Positions 1 to 7,165 are shown, numbered from the stretch's first letter. The stretch: 9,338 nt of DNA from Lentisphaerota bacterium (GCA_022839525.1 JALHET010000056.1:1-9338), one strand, 5' to 3'. Notes: generated from the letters alone by a model not told the origin. Program-made: numbers and translations.

Positions 1-1
1 G

Positions 2-649
2 GATTTCGATCTCTGGCTGGGGCCGGCACCGCAGCGCCCGTTTATCCCCGCCCTGCATAACCCGCTTATCTGGCGCTGGAATTTCGACTATTCGGGAGGG
101 TACATCACGGATTGGGGCGCGCATTTTCTGGACATCGTCCAGTGGGCCTTGGACACGGACGACTCGGGCCCGGTCCGGATCGATATCGTCAGCGGCGAGA
201 TCCCGCCGCCCGGGAGCGTGTACAACACGGTCAAGGCGTTCCGCTTCGAGGCGGTCTACGCCGGGGGCACGCGGGTCGTGGTCGGCAACGGCTGCCGGCA
301 GGGCATCACCTTCATCGGCAAGAGCGGGAAGGAGATTTTCGTGACCATCGGCAAGCTGGAAACCAAGCCCGCCACGCTCGTCCGCGAGAAAATCCGGGAC
401 GATGAGATCAAGCTGTTCCGGAACGCGCTTCACGAGCGGAATTTCATCGACTGCATCTACTCGGGGAACCGGCCGTTCACCGATTGCGAAATCGGGCACC
501 GGTCGATCACAATGGCGCATCTGGCGAACATGGCCTACCGGCTCGGCCGCAAAACATTGAAATGGGATCCGGTTGCCGAGCGCGTTCCGGATGATCCCGA
601 AGCCAACGCGCTGCTGAATGTCCCGATCCGCAAGCCGTGGACCCTGTGA
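2..649 (+). CDS. Gfo/Idh/MocA family oxidoreductase, C-terminal part (5' end outside window)
   Basis: The open frame enters from the left edge and gives 215 residues before TGA at 647-649. It is the C-terminal, substrate-binding part of an NAD(P)-dependent sugar or polyol dehydrogenase-like protein. The visible signature near the start is WRWNFDYSGGYITDWGAHFL followed by DIVQWAL, which is the family's W-x-x-D-Y-G-G-x-x-x-D-W-G-x-H-x-x-D-I-x-x-W pattern. The end, HLANMAYRLGRKTLKWDP then a tail finishing in IRKPWTL, is typical of the long Gfo/Idh/MocA subgroup common in Planctomycetes and Verrucomicrobia. The Rossmann dinucleotide domain lies upstream of the window, so cofactor and any Tat signal cannot be judged. 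The substrate is unknown. The stop codon overlaps a GTG start of the next gene, which implies translational coupling. The family call is firm; the specific reaction is not inferable. Confidence 0.9.
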   Translation, partial: DFDLWLGPAPQRPFIPALHNPLIWRWNFDYSGGYITDWGAHFLDIVQWALDTDDSGPVRIDIVSGEIPPPGSVYNTVKAFRFEAVYAGGTRVVVGNGCRQGITFIGKSGKEIFVTIGKLETKPATLVREKIRDDEIKLFRNALHERNFIDCIYSGNRPFTDCEIGHRSITMAHLANMAYRLGRKTLKWDPVAERVPDDPEANALLNVPIRKPWTL

Positions 650-2520
650 GAGAGTGTGATGTGGCGTTGCGCGGGCGTCTGCTGGCACTGCGCGACGCGG
701 AGACGGGCGTCTGGACAGGGGAACTCTCGTCTAGCGCGTTGGCCACCGCGCTGGCGGCAACGGCGCTTGCGGCAGGGGACGCGCCGGACCGGGCGCTGGC
801 CGTGTCCGGCGCGGCGTGGCTGGCCGCTCACGCCAACGCCGGCGGCGGTTGGGGCGACACGCCGGAGAGCGCCTCGAACCTGAGCACAACACTGATTGCC
901 GCGGCTGCCCTGCGGGCTTCTGGGAGCCCGGCAAGGAATGTCCTGGAGGCCGTGGCGCGGGGCGAGGCGTGGGTGGCGGCACGCGCGGGTTCGCTGGACG
1001 CGGCGGCCATCGCACAGGCGCTGTCGCGGATATACGGCTCGGACCGGACATTCGCGGTTCCCATTCTTGCGTTTTTGGCACTGTGCGGGAGAGACGCCCA
1101 GGCGTGGCGTTCCGTTCCGCCGCTGCCCTTCCTGCTCGCGCTGCTGCCGCGGCGGCTCTTCCGGTTCATGCGCTTACAGGTGGTGAGCTACGCGCTTCCC
1201 GCGCTGATTGCGGTCGGTTTGTGCCGGCATGTCTGCGTGGCGCGGGTTTCGGGCAGGTTCGCCTGGGGGAAACTTTTTGTCAAACCCTTGCTCCGGCGTC
1301 TGGCGGCACTGCAGCCCGGGCACGGCGGATTTCTGGACGCAGTCCCGTTGACGGCTTTTGTCTGCCTGTCGCTCCGGTGCGCGGGGTATGGCGCGGAGGC
1401 GGCGGTTCAGAAGGGGCTCGATTTCCTGCGGCAGGCGGCGCGGGGTGACGGGAGCTGGGCCATCGACTCTAACCTGCGCACGTGGGTGACGTCCCTCGCG
1501 ACGCGGGCCGTGTTGGCGGAGAGCGGGGGCAGCCCGCGTGCCTGGCCGGATGCCGAACGGGTCGCGTCATGGCTGGTCGCGACGCAGCACACGCGCAGGC
1601 ACCCGTTCACGGGCGCGAAGCCGGGCGGGTGGGCATGGACGGATTTGCCGGGCGGCGTGCCGGACGCGGACGATACAAGCGCCGCCCTGATCGCATTGGG
1701 GCGCTTGAAGGGCGCTGGCTGCAAGACGGATGTTTCAGGGGCGGCGCGGAACGGTGTGGGGTGGCTGATCGGGCTTCAGAATGCGGACGGCGGGATGCCG
1801 ACCTTTTGCAAAGGGTGGGGAAGGCTGCCGTTCGACCGGAGCTGTCCGGATATCAGCGCGCATGCGCTGGCCGCGATCGCGGCGTGGGCACCGGATTTTC
1901 CCCGCAAGGGTATTAAGGCGCAGAGGCACATGCGGAGGATACGGAAGGCGGAGGCGGGGCTTGTCAGGTATTTGGAACGGACGCAAGCGGAGGACGGAAG
2001 CTGGACGCCCTTGTGGTTCGGGAATCAGGAGGCGAAGGACGGCAAGAACCCGGTGGTCGGAACCGCACGGGTTGTGGACGCGCTACACGCCGCGCCGGGG
2101 GTGTGGCGCGGTTCTGGGGTTGTCGGGCAGATGCTGGCGCGTGGCGAGGCGTGGCTGCTGGGTGCGCAGCGGGAGGACGGCGGATGGGGCGCGGGCGCCG
2201 GGTCAACCGTGGAAGAAACCGCGTGGGCCGTGATCGCTTTGGCGGACGGTGGCGCGGTGTGTCAGGGAGCCGCGTGCCGCGGGTGCGGGTGGCTGGTGGC
2301 GCGCTGGGGGAGCGGAGAGGCGCGGCCTGCGCCGATCGGCCTGTATTTTTCGTCGCTCTGGTACCATGAAAAATTATATCCGCTGGTGTGGGCGGTCGAG
2401 GCTCTGGGACGTATGCGTGGCGCTGCCCATTTCTTGGCTGACAGTGAAGAGGGGAAGGCCGTATACTGTGGGGCACAAGGATGCGGAACAGGCGCGAATT
2501 CCGGGGAAAATGATTTGTGA
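646..2520 (+). CDS. Squalene-hopene cyclase family / prenyltransferase-squalene oxidase repeat protein
   Basis: The protein has about 624 residues and an all-helical alpha-alpha barrel repeat pattern. Repeats of the QW type (G-x-x-W) recur: GGGWGD near residue 67, GDGSWAIDSNL near 268-278, NADGGMPTF near 380, EDGSWTPLWFGNQ near 450 and EDGGWGAG near 511. The class II cyclase protonation motif DxDD is present as PDADDT (D340 to D343), preceded by GGWAWTDLPGG. The C-terminal SSLWYHEKLYPLVWAVEAL fits the squalene-hopene cyclase end. A hydrophobic stretch around residues 155-194 could be the monotopic membrane contact. Length is close to bacterial hopene cyclases (about 620-720). Known members protonate and cyclise squalene or related polyprenyls; the substrate here is unproven, and no squalene synthase or hopanoid genes are visible. 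I chose GTG at 646 because it gives a GTGA overlap with the previous stop, as at the next junction. In-frame GTG codons at 637 and 661 are alternatives, and none has a strong ribosome binding site. The last roughly 40 residues look unconserved. Confidence 0.85.
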   Translation: MRECDVALRGRLLALRDAETGVWTGELSSSALATALAATALAAGDAPDRALAVSGAAWLAAHANAGGGWGDTPESASNLSTTLIAAAALRASGSPARNVLEAVARGEAWVAARAGSLDAAAIAQALSRIYGSDRTFAVPILAFLALCGRDAQAWRSVPPLPFLLALLPRRLFRFMRLQVVSYALPALIAVGLCRHVCVARVSGRFAWGKLFVKPLLRRLAALQPGHGGFLDAVPLTAFVCLSLRCAGYGAEAAVQKGLDFLRQAARGDGSWAIDSNLRTWVTSLATRAVLAESGGSPRAWPDAERVASWLVATQHTRRHPFTGAKPGGWAWTDLPGGVPDADDTSAALIALGRLKGAGCKTDVSGAARNGVGWLIGLQNADGGMPTFCKGWGRLPFDRSCPDISAHALAAIAAWAPDFPRKGIKAQRHMRRIRKAEAGLVRYLERTQAEDGSWTPLWFGNQEAKDGKNPVVGTARVVDALHAAPGVWRGSGVVGQMLARGEAWLLGAQREDGGWGAGAGSTVEETAWAVIALADGGAVCQGAACRGCGWLVARWGSGEARPAPIGLYFSSLWYHEKLYPLVWAVEALGRMRGAAHFLADSEEGKAVYCGAQGCGTGANSGENDL

Positions 2521-5252
2521 GCGAGAAGAATAAACTTTTTTTGATTGATGTGATGCCGTTGTTGTACCGGGGGCACTTTGTTTTTCTGAAAGACCCGCGC
2601 ATGACCAGCACGGGGCTTAACACCTCGGCGCTGACCACGTTTGCCAACTGTGTCCTGCAGATTCTCAATGGGTACAGTCCCACCCATGTGGCTTTGGCGC
2701 TCGATTCCACAACCCCGACGTTCCGGCATGTGGCCTATCCGCAATACAAGGCGCAACGCCAGGAAATGCCGGAAGACCTTGCGGCCTCGATCCCCATGGC
2801 GATTGAACTGGCCGAGGCGTTGCGCCTCCCGGTTCTGCGCGTGGACGGGTTCGAGGCGGACGACGTGATGGGCACTCTGGCCGCACGCGCGGCGGAGGCG
2901 GGGTGGACCACCTGCCTTGTGACGCCGGACAAGGACGTGGCGCAACTGGTCGGGCCGTCGACCTATCTCTTGCGTCCCGGCAAGGCGAATGTGCCTGCCG
3001 AGATGTATGATGTCGCGGCCGTGTGCAACCATTGGGGGCTCTCCTCGCCGGGGCAGATGGTCGAGTATCTGGGTTTGGCGGGCGATGCTTCCGATAACAT
3101 CCCCGGAATCATGGGCGTGGGCGAAAAGACCGCCACCGCGCTTCTGGCGCAGTACGGCACGATCGAGAATATCCTCGCGCATGCGGCGGAATTGAAAGGT
3201 AAGCTGGCCGAGAAGATCGCTGCGGGCGCCGCGAGTGCCCGGCAGAGCCGCGAACTTGCCACGATCCGGACGGACGTGCCGGTTCCGGTTGAGCTGGACG
3301 CGCTGGTGCGGCGCGACCCGGATGTGGAGCGCGTGCGGGCCGTGTGCAAAAAGTATGAACTGTTCGCGATCGGCAAGCGGCTGCTGGGCGATGGCTTTGA
3401 GAACGCGGGTGCCGCGAAAGCGTCGGGCGCGTATAAAACGTTGGCCGATGTGCCTCACGACTATGTGTGCGTGAAAGAGGAGGCGCAGGTGCAGGCGCTG
3501 CTCCAGGCGTTAGACGCGGCCTCCGAGTGGGCCTTTGACACCGAGACCACCGGGCTCGATCCGCGCCACGACCGGTTGGTGGGCCTGTCGTTCGCGGTTG
3601 CGCCGGGCAAGGCGTGGTACGTCGCGGTGCCCGAAGAGCGTCAGGCGTGCCGGGCGTTTCTGGCGCGGTTCGCGCCGCTCTTCGCCGATCCGTTCAAAGT
3701 CAAGATCGGCCACAACGCCAAGTTCGATCTCACGGTCCTGAGGCAGTATGGGGTCGAGTTGGGCGGCGAATTGCACGACAGCATGTTGGCGCATTATGTG
3801 CTCGACGCATCAGACCGCCACGGTATGGATCACCTCGCCCACCAGTACCTCCATTACGATCCCATTCCCATCACCGCGCTGATCGGCGAGAAAAAGAAAG
3901 GGGTGGCGCAGGGGAACATGGGGGATCTGCCTCCCGAACAGATCAGCGATTACGCTGCCGAGGATGCGGACGTGACGTTGCAGCTTGACCGGCTGTTGCG
4001 GAAAGAGGCCCGCGACGCGGGATGCCTGAAGGCGCTGTCCGAGTGCGAAGAGCCGCTGATCGGGGTGCTGCTCGACATGGAGACCGAGGGCGTCCGCGTC
4101 AACGAGAGTGTCTTGCGGGGCTACGGCCGCGAGCTGGATCGCGAGCTGCTTGACCTTGAAATCAAAATCCGCGAGTTGGGCGGCGGCAATTTCAACCCCT
4201 CGTCGCCCAAGCAGTTGGGGGAGGTCCTGTTCGACCGCCTCAAGCTCGATCCCGATGCGGCGCGGACGGCGACGGGACAATATGCGACCGGCGAGGACGT
4301 GCTTTTCAAAATCCAGGACAGGCATCCGATCATCCCGATGATTCTGGAACACCGCATGTGCAGCAAGCTGAAATCAACGTATGTGGACAAGTTGCCCGCG
4401 TGCATTGACCCTGCGACCGGCCGCGTCCACACGAACTTTGCGCAAGCGTTGACAGAGACGGGGCGGCTCTCCTCCTCGGATCCCAACCTTCAGAACATCC
4501 CGGTCCGGACCGAACGCGGGCAGCGTATCCGAGAGGCGTTTGTGGCGCGCGATGCGGAGCATGTGCTGCTCTCCGCCGACTACTCGCAAATCGAGCTGCG
4601 CGTGATGGCCGCGTTGAGCAAAGACGCGGGCATGATCGGGGCGTTCCGGCGCGGGGCGGATATCCACGCGGATACTGCGACGCGCGTGTACGGCGTGGTG
4701 CCCGCACAGGTCACGCCCGACATGCGCTCGACGTGCAAGATGGTCAACTTCGGGATCATCTACGGCATTTCCGCCTTTGGTTTGGGGCAACGGCTCAACG
4801 TGCCGCGCAAACAGGCGGCGGAGCTGATCGAAACCTACTTCGCGCAGTATCCCGGCGTGAAGGCGTATATGGACCGGGCGATTGCGGATGCCCGCGCCAC
4901 CGGGTATGCGCAAACCCTGCTGGGGCGGCGGCGCTTCCTGCGGGACATCGACTCGCGCAACGGCACGTCGCGGCAGGCGGCGGAGCGCAACGCGATCAAC
5001 ACGCCGGTGCAGGGCTCGGCTGCGGATCTCATCAAGCTGGCCATGGTGCGCCTCCACCGCGAGCTGAAGCAGAACCGGCTGAAGGCGCGGATGGTGTTGC
5101 AGATCCACGACGAGCTGCTCCTCGATGTGCCCAAATGTGAGGTCGGCGCGGTGCGCGACCTGGTCAAGCGGGCCATGACCACTGTGCTCGACATCGGCGT
5201 TCCGCTGGAGGTCAGCATCGGCGTGGGTGACACCTGGCTTGAGGCGCATTGA
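2517..5252 (+). CDS. polA: DNA polymerase I (5' nuclease, proofreading exonuclease, polymerase)
   Basis: This 911-residue protein has all three domains of bacterial Pol I, which fills gaps and removes RNA primers in replication and repair. The 5' nuclease domain (about 1-300) has FLID and YRGHF at the start, EADD at 113-116, TPDKD at 136-140 and GDASDNIPG at 189-197. The 3'-5' exonuclease domain (about 320-500) keeps every catalytic motif: DTE at 341-343, HNAKFD at 399-404 and YAAED at 479-483, so proofreading should be active. The polymerase domain has motif A DYSQIELR from D688, O-helix R737, K741, F745 and Y749, and motif C HDE at 864-866. These sit a constant 17 positions before the E. 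coli residues R754, K758, F762, Y766 and D882. The phenylalanine at 745 predicts the usual discrimination against dideoxynucleotides. The start is GTG at 2517, overlapping the TGA of the previous gene, with a GGGGA purine run about 10 bases upstream. The N-terminal sequence, with KDPRMTSTGLNTSAL, recalls the Bacteroidetes-like form of PolA. Confidence 0.98.
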   Translation: MSEKNKLFLIDVMPLLYRGHFVFLKDPRMTSTGLNTSALTTFANCVLQILNGYSPTHVALALDSTTPTFRHVAYPQYKAQRQEMPEDLAASIPMAIELAEALRLPVLRVDGFEADDVMGTLAARAAEAGWTTCLVTPDKDVAQLVGPSTYLLRPGKANVPAEMYDVAAVCNHWGLSSPGQMVEYLGLAGDASDNIPGIMGVGEKTATALLAQYGTIENILAHAAELKGKLAEKIAAGAASARQSRELATIRTDVPVPVELDALVRRDPDVERVRAVCKKYELFAIGKRLLGDGFENAGAAKASGAYKTLADVPHDYVCVKEEAQVQALLQALDAASEWAFDTETTGLDPRHDRLVGLSFAVAPGKAWYVAVPEERQACRAFLARFAPLFADPFKVKIGHNAKFDLTVLRQYGVELGGELHDSMLAHYVLDASDRHGMDHLAHQYLHYDPIPITALIGEKKKGVAQGNMGDLPPEQISDYAAEDADVTLQLDRLLRKEARDAGCLKALSECEEPLIGVLLDMETEGVRVNESVLRGYGRELDRELLDLEIKIRELGGGNFNPSSPKQLGEVLFDRLKLDPDAARTATGQYATGEDVLFKIQDRHPIIPMILEHRMCSKLKSTYVDKLPACIDPATGRVHTNFAQALTETGRLSSSDPNLQNIPVRTERGQRIREAFVARDAEHVLLSADYSQIELRVMAALSKDAGMIGAFRRGADIHADTATRVYGVVPAQVTPDMRSTCKMVNFGIIYGISAFGLGQRLNVPRKQAAELIETYFAQYPGVKAYMDRAIADARATGYAQTLLGRRRFLRDIDSRNGTSRQAAERNAINTPVQGSAADLIKLAMVRLHRELKQNRLKARMVLQIHDELLLDVPKCEVGAVRDLVKRAMTTVLDIGVPLEVSIGVGDTWLEAH

Positions 5253-5282
5253 CAGCGGCAGCCGGCATGACCCCGAAATCCG

Positions 5283-5315
5283 CGGGCACCGCGGGACGTC
5301 AGAATAAAGTGCCCG
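5283..5315. repeat. Inverted repeat downstream of polA
   Basis: CGGGCAC at 5283-5289 is perfectly complementary to GTGCCCG at 5309-5315, with a 19-base loop. A second, mutually exclusive stem is possible between GGGAC (5293-5297) and GTCCC (5317-5321). There is no T-tract after it, so it is not a standard intrinsic terminator. It may help end the polA transcript, protect its 3' end, or be chance in GC-rich DNA. Confidence 0.3.
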
Positions 5316-5323
5316 TGTCCCTA

Positions 5324-5353
5324 TTGAACGGTCTGGGCGGTTTATGGCATAAT
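5324..5353 (+). promoter_or_regulatory. Sigma70-type promoter for a probably leaderless mRNA
   Basis: TTGAAC (5324-5329) and CATAAT (5348-5353) are separated by 18 bases, and TG at 5345-5346 one base before the -10 makes it an extended -10. Transcription would start about 7 bases after the -10, at or next to the A of the ATG at 5360. No Shine-Dalgarno sequence lies before that ATG. This agrees with a leaderless transcript and also supports 5360 as the start codon. Confidence 0.6.
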
Positions 5354-5359
5354 CCCGGC

Positions 5360-6193
5360 ATGAAAAAATTCATGGTCTCGTTGTTGGCGGCCGCGGCTGT
5401 GGCCGGGTGCTGTATGTACAACTGCGGCGAGCCCGTCAAGATTTCGGTCTTTTCGGGTACGGTGCAACGGGTCGCGAAGGCGAAAGGCGTTTCGCTGTGC
5501 GAATCGGCGGAGTTGCTCGCGGAAGCCGGCGTGACCGGCTTCGATGCGGGCTACAAAGATAAGAATCTTCCCGAACTCGTGAAAACCTGCCTCAAGCCGA
5601 TCAATTTTTACGGCTGGCCGAAGTTCCTCGGCCCCGACGGCGGGGCGAAGGATTCCGACGAGTTTGTCGCGATGGCGGTTAAGTACGGCGTGCCGCGGAT
5701 CATGGTTGTGCCCGACGAGTTCTCCAAGGATGGCGATCAGGAGGCGGAGTACGTGCGGATCCGCGACGGGCTCAAGAAACTCGTCGCGAAGGCGAACGCT
5801 GCGGGGATAACCGTGACGGTTGAGGATTACGGCGGCACGGGCAACCCCTGCTCGTACACGAAATACCTCAAGCGCTTCCTGACCGACATTCCCGAGCTTG
5901 GCTTCGCGCTCGATTCCGGCAATCTCTACTACGCCGGGCGCGGCGAGGACATCCTTGAAATGATGCGCTTCGCCGAAGGGCGCATCCGCCACGTGCACCT
6001 CAAGGACCAGACGAAGGAGAACAACCGCAAGTACACGACGCTCGGAACCGGCGCGGTGCCGAACGAGGCGATCGTGCGGCACATGCGCAAGACGGGTTAC
6101 AACGGCTGGTACACGCTCGAGAACATCGTGGGCGACGACATCCTCGCCGACGTGCGCCGGCAGGTCGGCGTCGTCCGATCCTGGTGCAAGTGA
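5360..6193 (+). CDS. Lipoprotein, sugar phosphate isomerase/epimerase family (xylose isomerase-like TIM barrel)
   Basis: The 277-residue product opens with MKKFMVSLLAAAAVAGCC, a lipoprotein signal peptide with lipobox VAGC and lipidated Cys17, so the enzyme should be exported and membrane-anchored. The remainder is an AP-endonuclease-2 / xylose isomerase-like barrel. The expected metal ligands are visible: E155 in TVEDYGG, D185 in FALDSGNLYY, H211 and H213 in HVHLKD, and E254 in YTLEN. Members isomerise or epimerise sugars or process related polyols, but the substrate cannot be read from sequence. The frame is open upstream to 5249, overlapping the polA end, but the signal peptide and the promoter at 5324-5353 favour 5360. 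The residue after the lipid-bearing cysteine is Cys, not Asp; under the E. coli sorting rule this would not retain it in the inner membrane, though that rule may not hold here. It seems to form its own transcription unit, followed by a new promoter. Confidence 0.85.
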   Translation: MKKFMVSLLAAAAVAGCCMYNCGEPVKISVFSGTVQRVAKAKGVSLCESAELLAEAGVTGFDAGYKDKNLPELVKTCLKPINFYGWPKFLGPDGGAKDSDEFVAMAVKYGVPRIMVVPDEFSKDGDQEAEYVRIRDGLKKLVAKANAAGITVTVEDYGGTGNPCSYTKYLKRFLTDIPELGFALDSGNLYYAGRGEDILEMMRFAEGRIRHVHLKDQTKENNRKYTTLGTGAVPNEAIVRHMRKTGYNGWYTLENIVGDDILADVRRQVGVVRSWCK

Positions 6194-6200
6194 GCGCGGT

Positions 6201-6230
6201 TTGACGGTCATGCGGGTCTCCTGTTAAGCT
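6201..6230 (+). promoter_or_regulatory. Candidate promoter for the thioredoxin-alkyltransferase pair
   Basis: TTGACG (6201-6206) matches five of six -35 bases. TAAGCT (6225-6230) lies 18 bases on and keeps the key T, A and final T of the -10 box. GCTAAT at 6228-6233 is an alternative -10, but the spacing would be 21. Either gives a short leader holding the ribosome binding site at 6249-6256. The -10 is weak, so the exact position is uncertain. Confidence 0.45.
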
Positions 6231-6248
6231 AATGCCCGTCAAAACGGC

Positions 6249-6256
6249 AAGGGGAG
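6249..6256 (+). promoter_or_regulatory. Ribosome binding site that fixes the thioredoxin start
   Basis: AAGGGGAG lies 5 bases before ATG at 6262. This decides between that ATG and the in-frame ATG at 6232, which has no purine-rich site and would put ten polar residues in front of the lipoprotein signal peptide. Confidence 0.7.
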
Positions 6257-6261
6257 TGCAT

Positions 6262-6699
6262 ATGAAAAAAACAGTGCGGATGTTGGCAATGGGCGTGTGC
6301 GGCTGCATGGTGCTGGCGGGATGCGGCAAGGCGGTGCCCTTGGCGGCGAAGCCGAAGGGTGGCGCGGCGGCCGGGGCGGCTCCGGCGCAGATGGCGGATC
6401 TGAACGACATGAACTTCACCGCGCAGACTGCGCAGGGTGTGGTGCTGGTGGACTTCTGGGCGCCGTGGTGCGGCCCGTGCCGGACGCAGGGGGCGATCGT
6501 GGAGAAGGTGGCGGGTCAACTCGGCGGCGCGGCCAAGGTCGCCAAAGTCAATGTGGACGACGCGCCGCAGACCTCGCAGAAGTTCGGCATCAGCGGCATC
6601 CCGACGCTGATCGTCTTCAAAGACGGCAAGCCGGGCAAGAGGTTTGTGGGCGTGACCCAGGCGGAAGAGCTGGTCGCGGCCGTCAAGGCAGCCCAATGA
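6262..6699 (+). CDS. Lipoprotein thioredoxin
   Basis: The 145-residue protein starts with MKKTVRMLAMGVCGC and a lipobox LAGC with lipidated Cys21. A flexible Ala/Gly/Lys/Pro linker follows, to about residue 45, and then a thioredoxin fold. The active site WCGPC is at 69-73, in the context VLVDFWAPWCGPCR; GIPT carries the conserved cis-proline, and the FKDGKPGKRFVGV strand-turn-strand follows. It should reduce disulfides or act as an oxidoreductase outside the cytoplasm, tethered by lipid. The WCGPC motif is that of classic reducing thioredoxins. What recharges it is not visible: no DsbD/CcdA-like membrane partner is in the window. The stop overlaps the next gene's start (ATGA), implying coupled translation. 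The signal peptide itself has two additional cysteines before the lipobox (13 and 15), which is unremarkable but noted. Confidence 0.93.
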   Translation: MKKTVRMLAMGVCGCMVLAGCGKAVPLAAKPKGGAAAGAAPAQMADLNDMNFTAQTAQGVVLVDFWAPWCGPCRTQGAIVEKVAGQLGGAAKVAKVNVDDAPQTSQKFGISGIPTLIVFKDGKPGKRFVGVTQAEELVAAVKAAQ

Positions 6700-7088
6700 A
6701 AACAGGTGAGACTGCGCGTGCCGCGAGGATCGCCGCGCACCCGCGGGTGACCCCTTTCAGGCGCAGTGTCTACGAGGCGCTGCTGGAAGTGCCGCGCGGG
6801 TATGTGACCACCTACGGGGCGTTGGCGCGGCGGGTCGGGTGCGGGTCGGCGCGGGCGGTGGGCGGCGCGTTGCGGTCAAACCCGTTTGCGCCGGAGGTGC
6901 CGTGCCACCGGGTCGTGGCGTCGGATCTTTCCATCGGCGGATTCTGCGGACGCAGGGAGGGTGCGGAGATCAGGCGCAAGGCCGCCCTGCTGGAAGCCGA
7001 AGGCGTGAGGTTCGGGGCGGACGGGCGTCTGTCGGAAGCGGGGCGCGTGTGGACGTGGAGACAGGATGCTTCGTCCGTGCAGGCGTAA
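6696..7088 (+). CDS. Methylated-DNA--[protein]-cysteine S-methyltransferase (O6-alkylguanine-DNA alkyltransferase, MGMT/Ogt family)
   Basis: The product has 130 residues. It directly reverses O6-alkylguanine (and O4-alkylthymine) by transferring the alkyl group to its own cysteine. The signature PCHRVV has the acceptor Cys70, so this is not an Atl protein, in which the cysteine is replaced. VTPFRRSVYEALLEVPRGYVTTYGALARRVG followed by SARAVGGAL, described here as pieces, forms the winged-helix DNA-binding part, with the arginine finger expected in SARAVG. RSNPF is the asparagine hinge and IGGFCG the substrate-loop segment. It lacks the N-terminal ribonuclease-like domain of full Ogt/Ada-C proteins and consists of little more than the catalytic domain. 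The ATG at 6696 overlaps the thioredoxin stop (ATGA). The 74 bases from its stop to the riboflavin leader contain no convincing T-tract terminator. Confidence 0.93.
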   Translation: MKTGETARAARIAAHPRVTPFRRSVYEALLEVPRGYVTTYGALARRVGCGSARAVGGALRSNPFAPEVPCHRVVASDLSIGGFCGRREGAEIRRKAALLEAEGVRFGADGRLSEAGRVWTWRQDASSVQA

Positions 7089-7122
7089 GAATCTCTCAGG
7101 CGATTCCCGCCGGTTTCGCGGC

Positions 7123-7151
7123 TTGCCAACGCGGGGGGAAAGGGCTACACT
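7123..7151 (+). promoter_or_regulatory. Promoter of the riboflavin unit
   Basis: TTGCCA (7123-7128) and TACACT (7146-7151) are 17 bases apart, the optimal spacing. The predicted transcription start, about 7157-7159, falls only a few bases before the FMN aptamer, as expected for a dedicated riboswitch promoter. Confidence 0.65.
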
Positions 7152-7160
7152 TGTTGGCAA
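7123..7160. repeat. Perfect inverted repeat spanning the riboflavin promoter (possible operator)
   Basis: TTGCCAAC (7123-7130) and GTTGGCAA (7153-7160) are exact reverse complements. Their centres are 30 bases apart, close to three helical turns. The left arm coincides with the -35 box and the right arm covers the predicted transcription start. Because the left arm would not be transcribed, this cannot be an RNA hairpin of the main transcript. A dimeric regulator could bind it, but chance is not excluded. Confidence 0.4.
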
Positions 7161-7165
7161 ATGAG

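Noticed and set aside
2535..2541. Run of seven T near the polA start, considered as a terminator tract or a slippage site
   Set aside because: No GC-rich hairpin lies directly before it, and the reading frame continues normally through well-conserved PolA sequence.
2262..3458. Long open frame of about 398 codons on the minus strand
   Set aside because: It lies opposite the cyclase end and the polA nuclease domain, both of which have clear family motifs. Its translation is rich in Arg, His and Pro with no recognisable domain, typical of the antisense frame in GC-rich coding DNA.
4374..5249. Long minus-strand open frame of about 291 codons opposite the polA polymerase domain
   Set aside because: This is antisense of a strongly conserved region with motifs A, B and C; there is no motif or ribosome binding site of its own.
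5249..5359. N-terminal extension of the sugar isomerase-family protein to ATG 5249
   Set aside because: It would place 37 residues ahead of a good lipoprotein signal peptide and require translation across a likely promoter. The start at 5360 fits better.
7106..7135. CCCGC and GCGGG arms after the alkyltransferase gene, considered as a terminator
   Set aside because: The stem is only 5 bases with a 20-base loop and no T-tract, and it overlaps the riboflavin promoter; chance pairing in GC-rich DNA is more likely.
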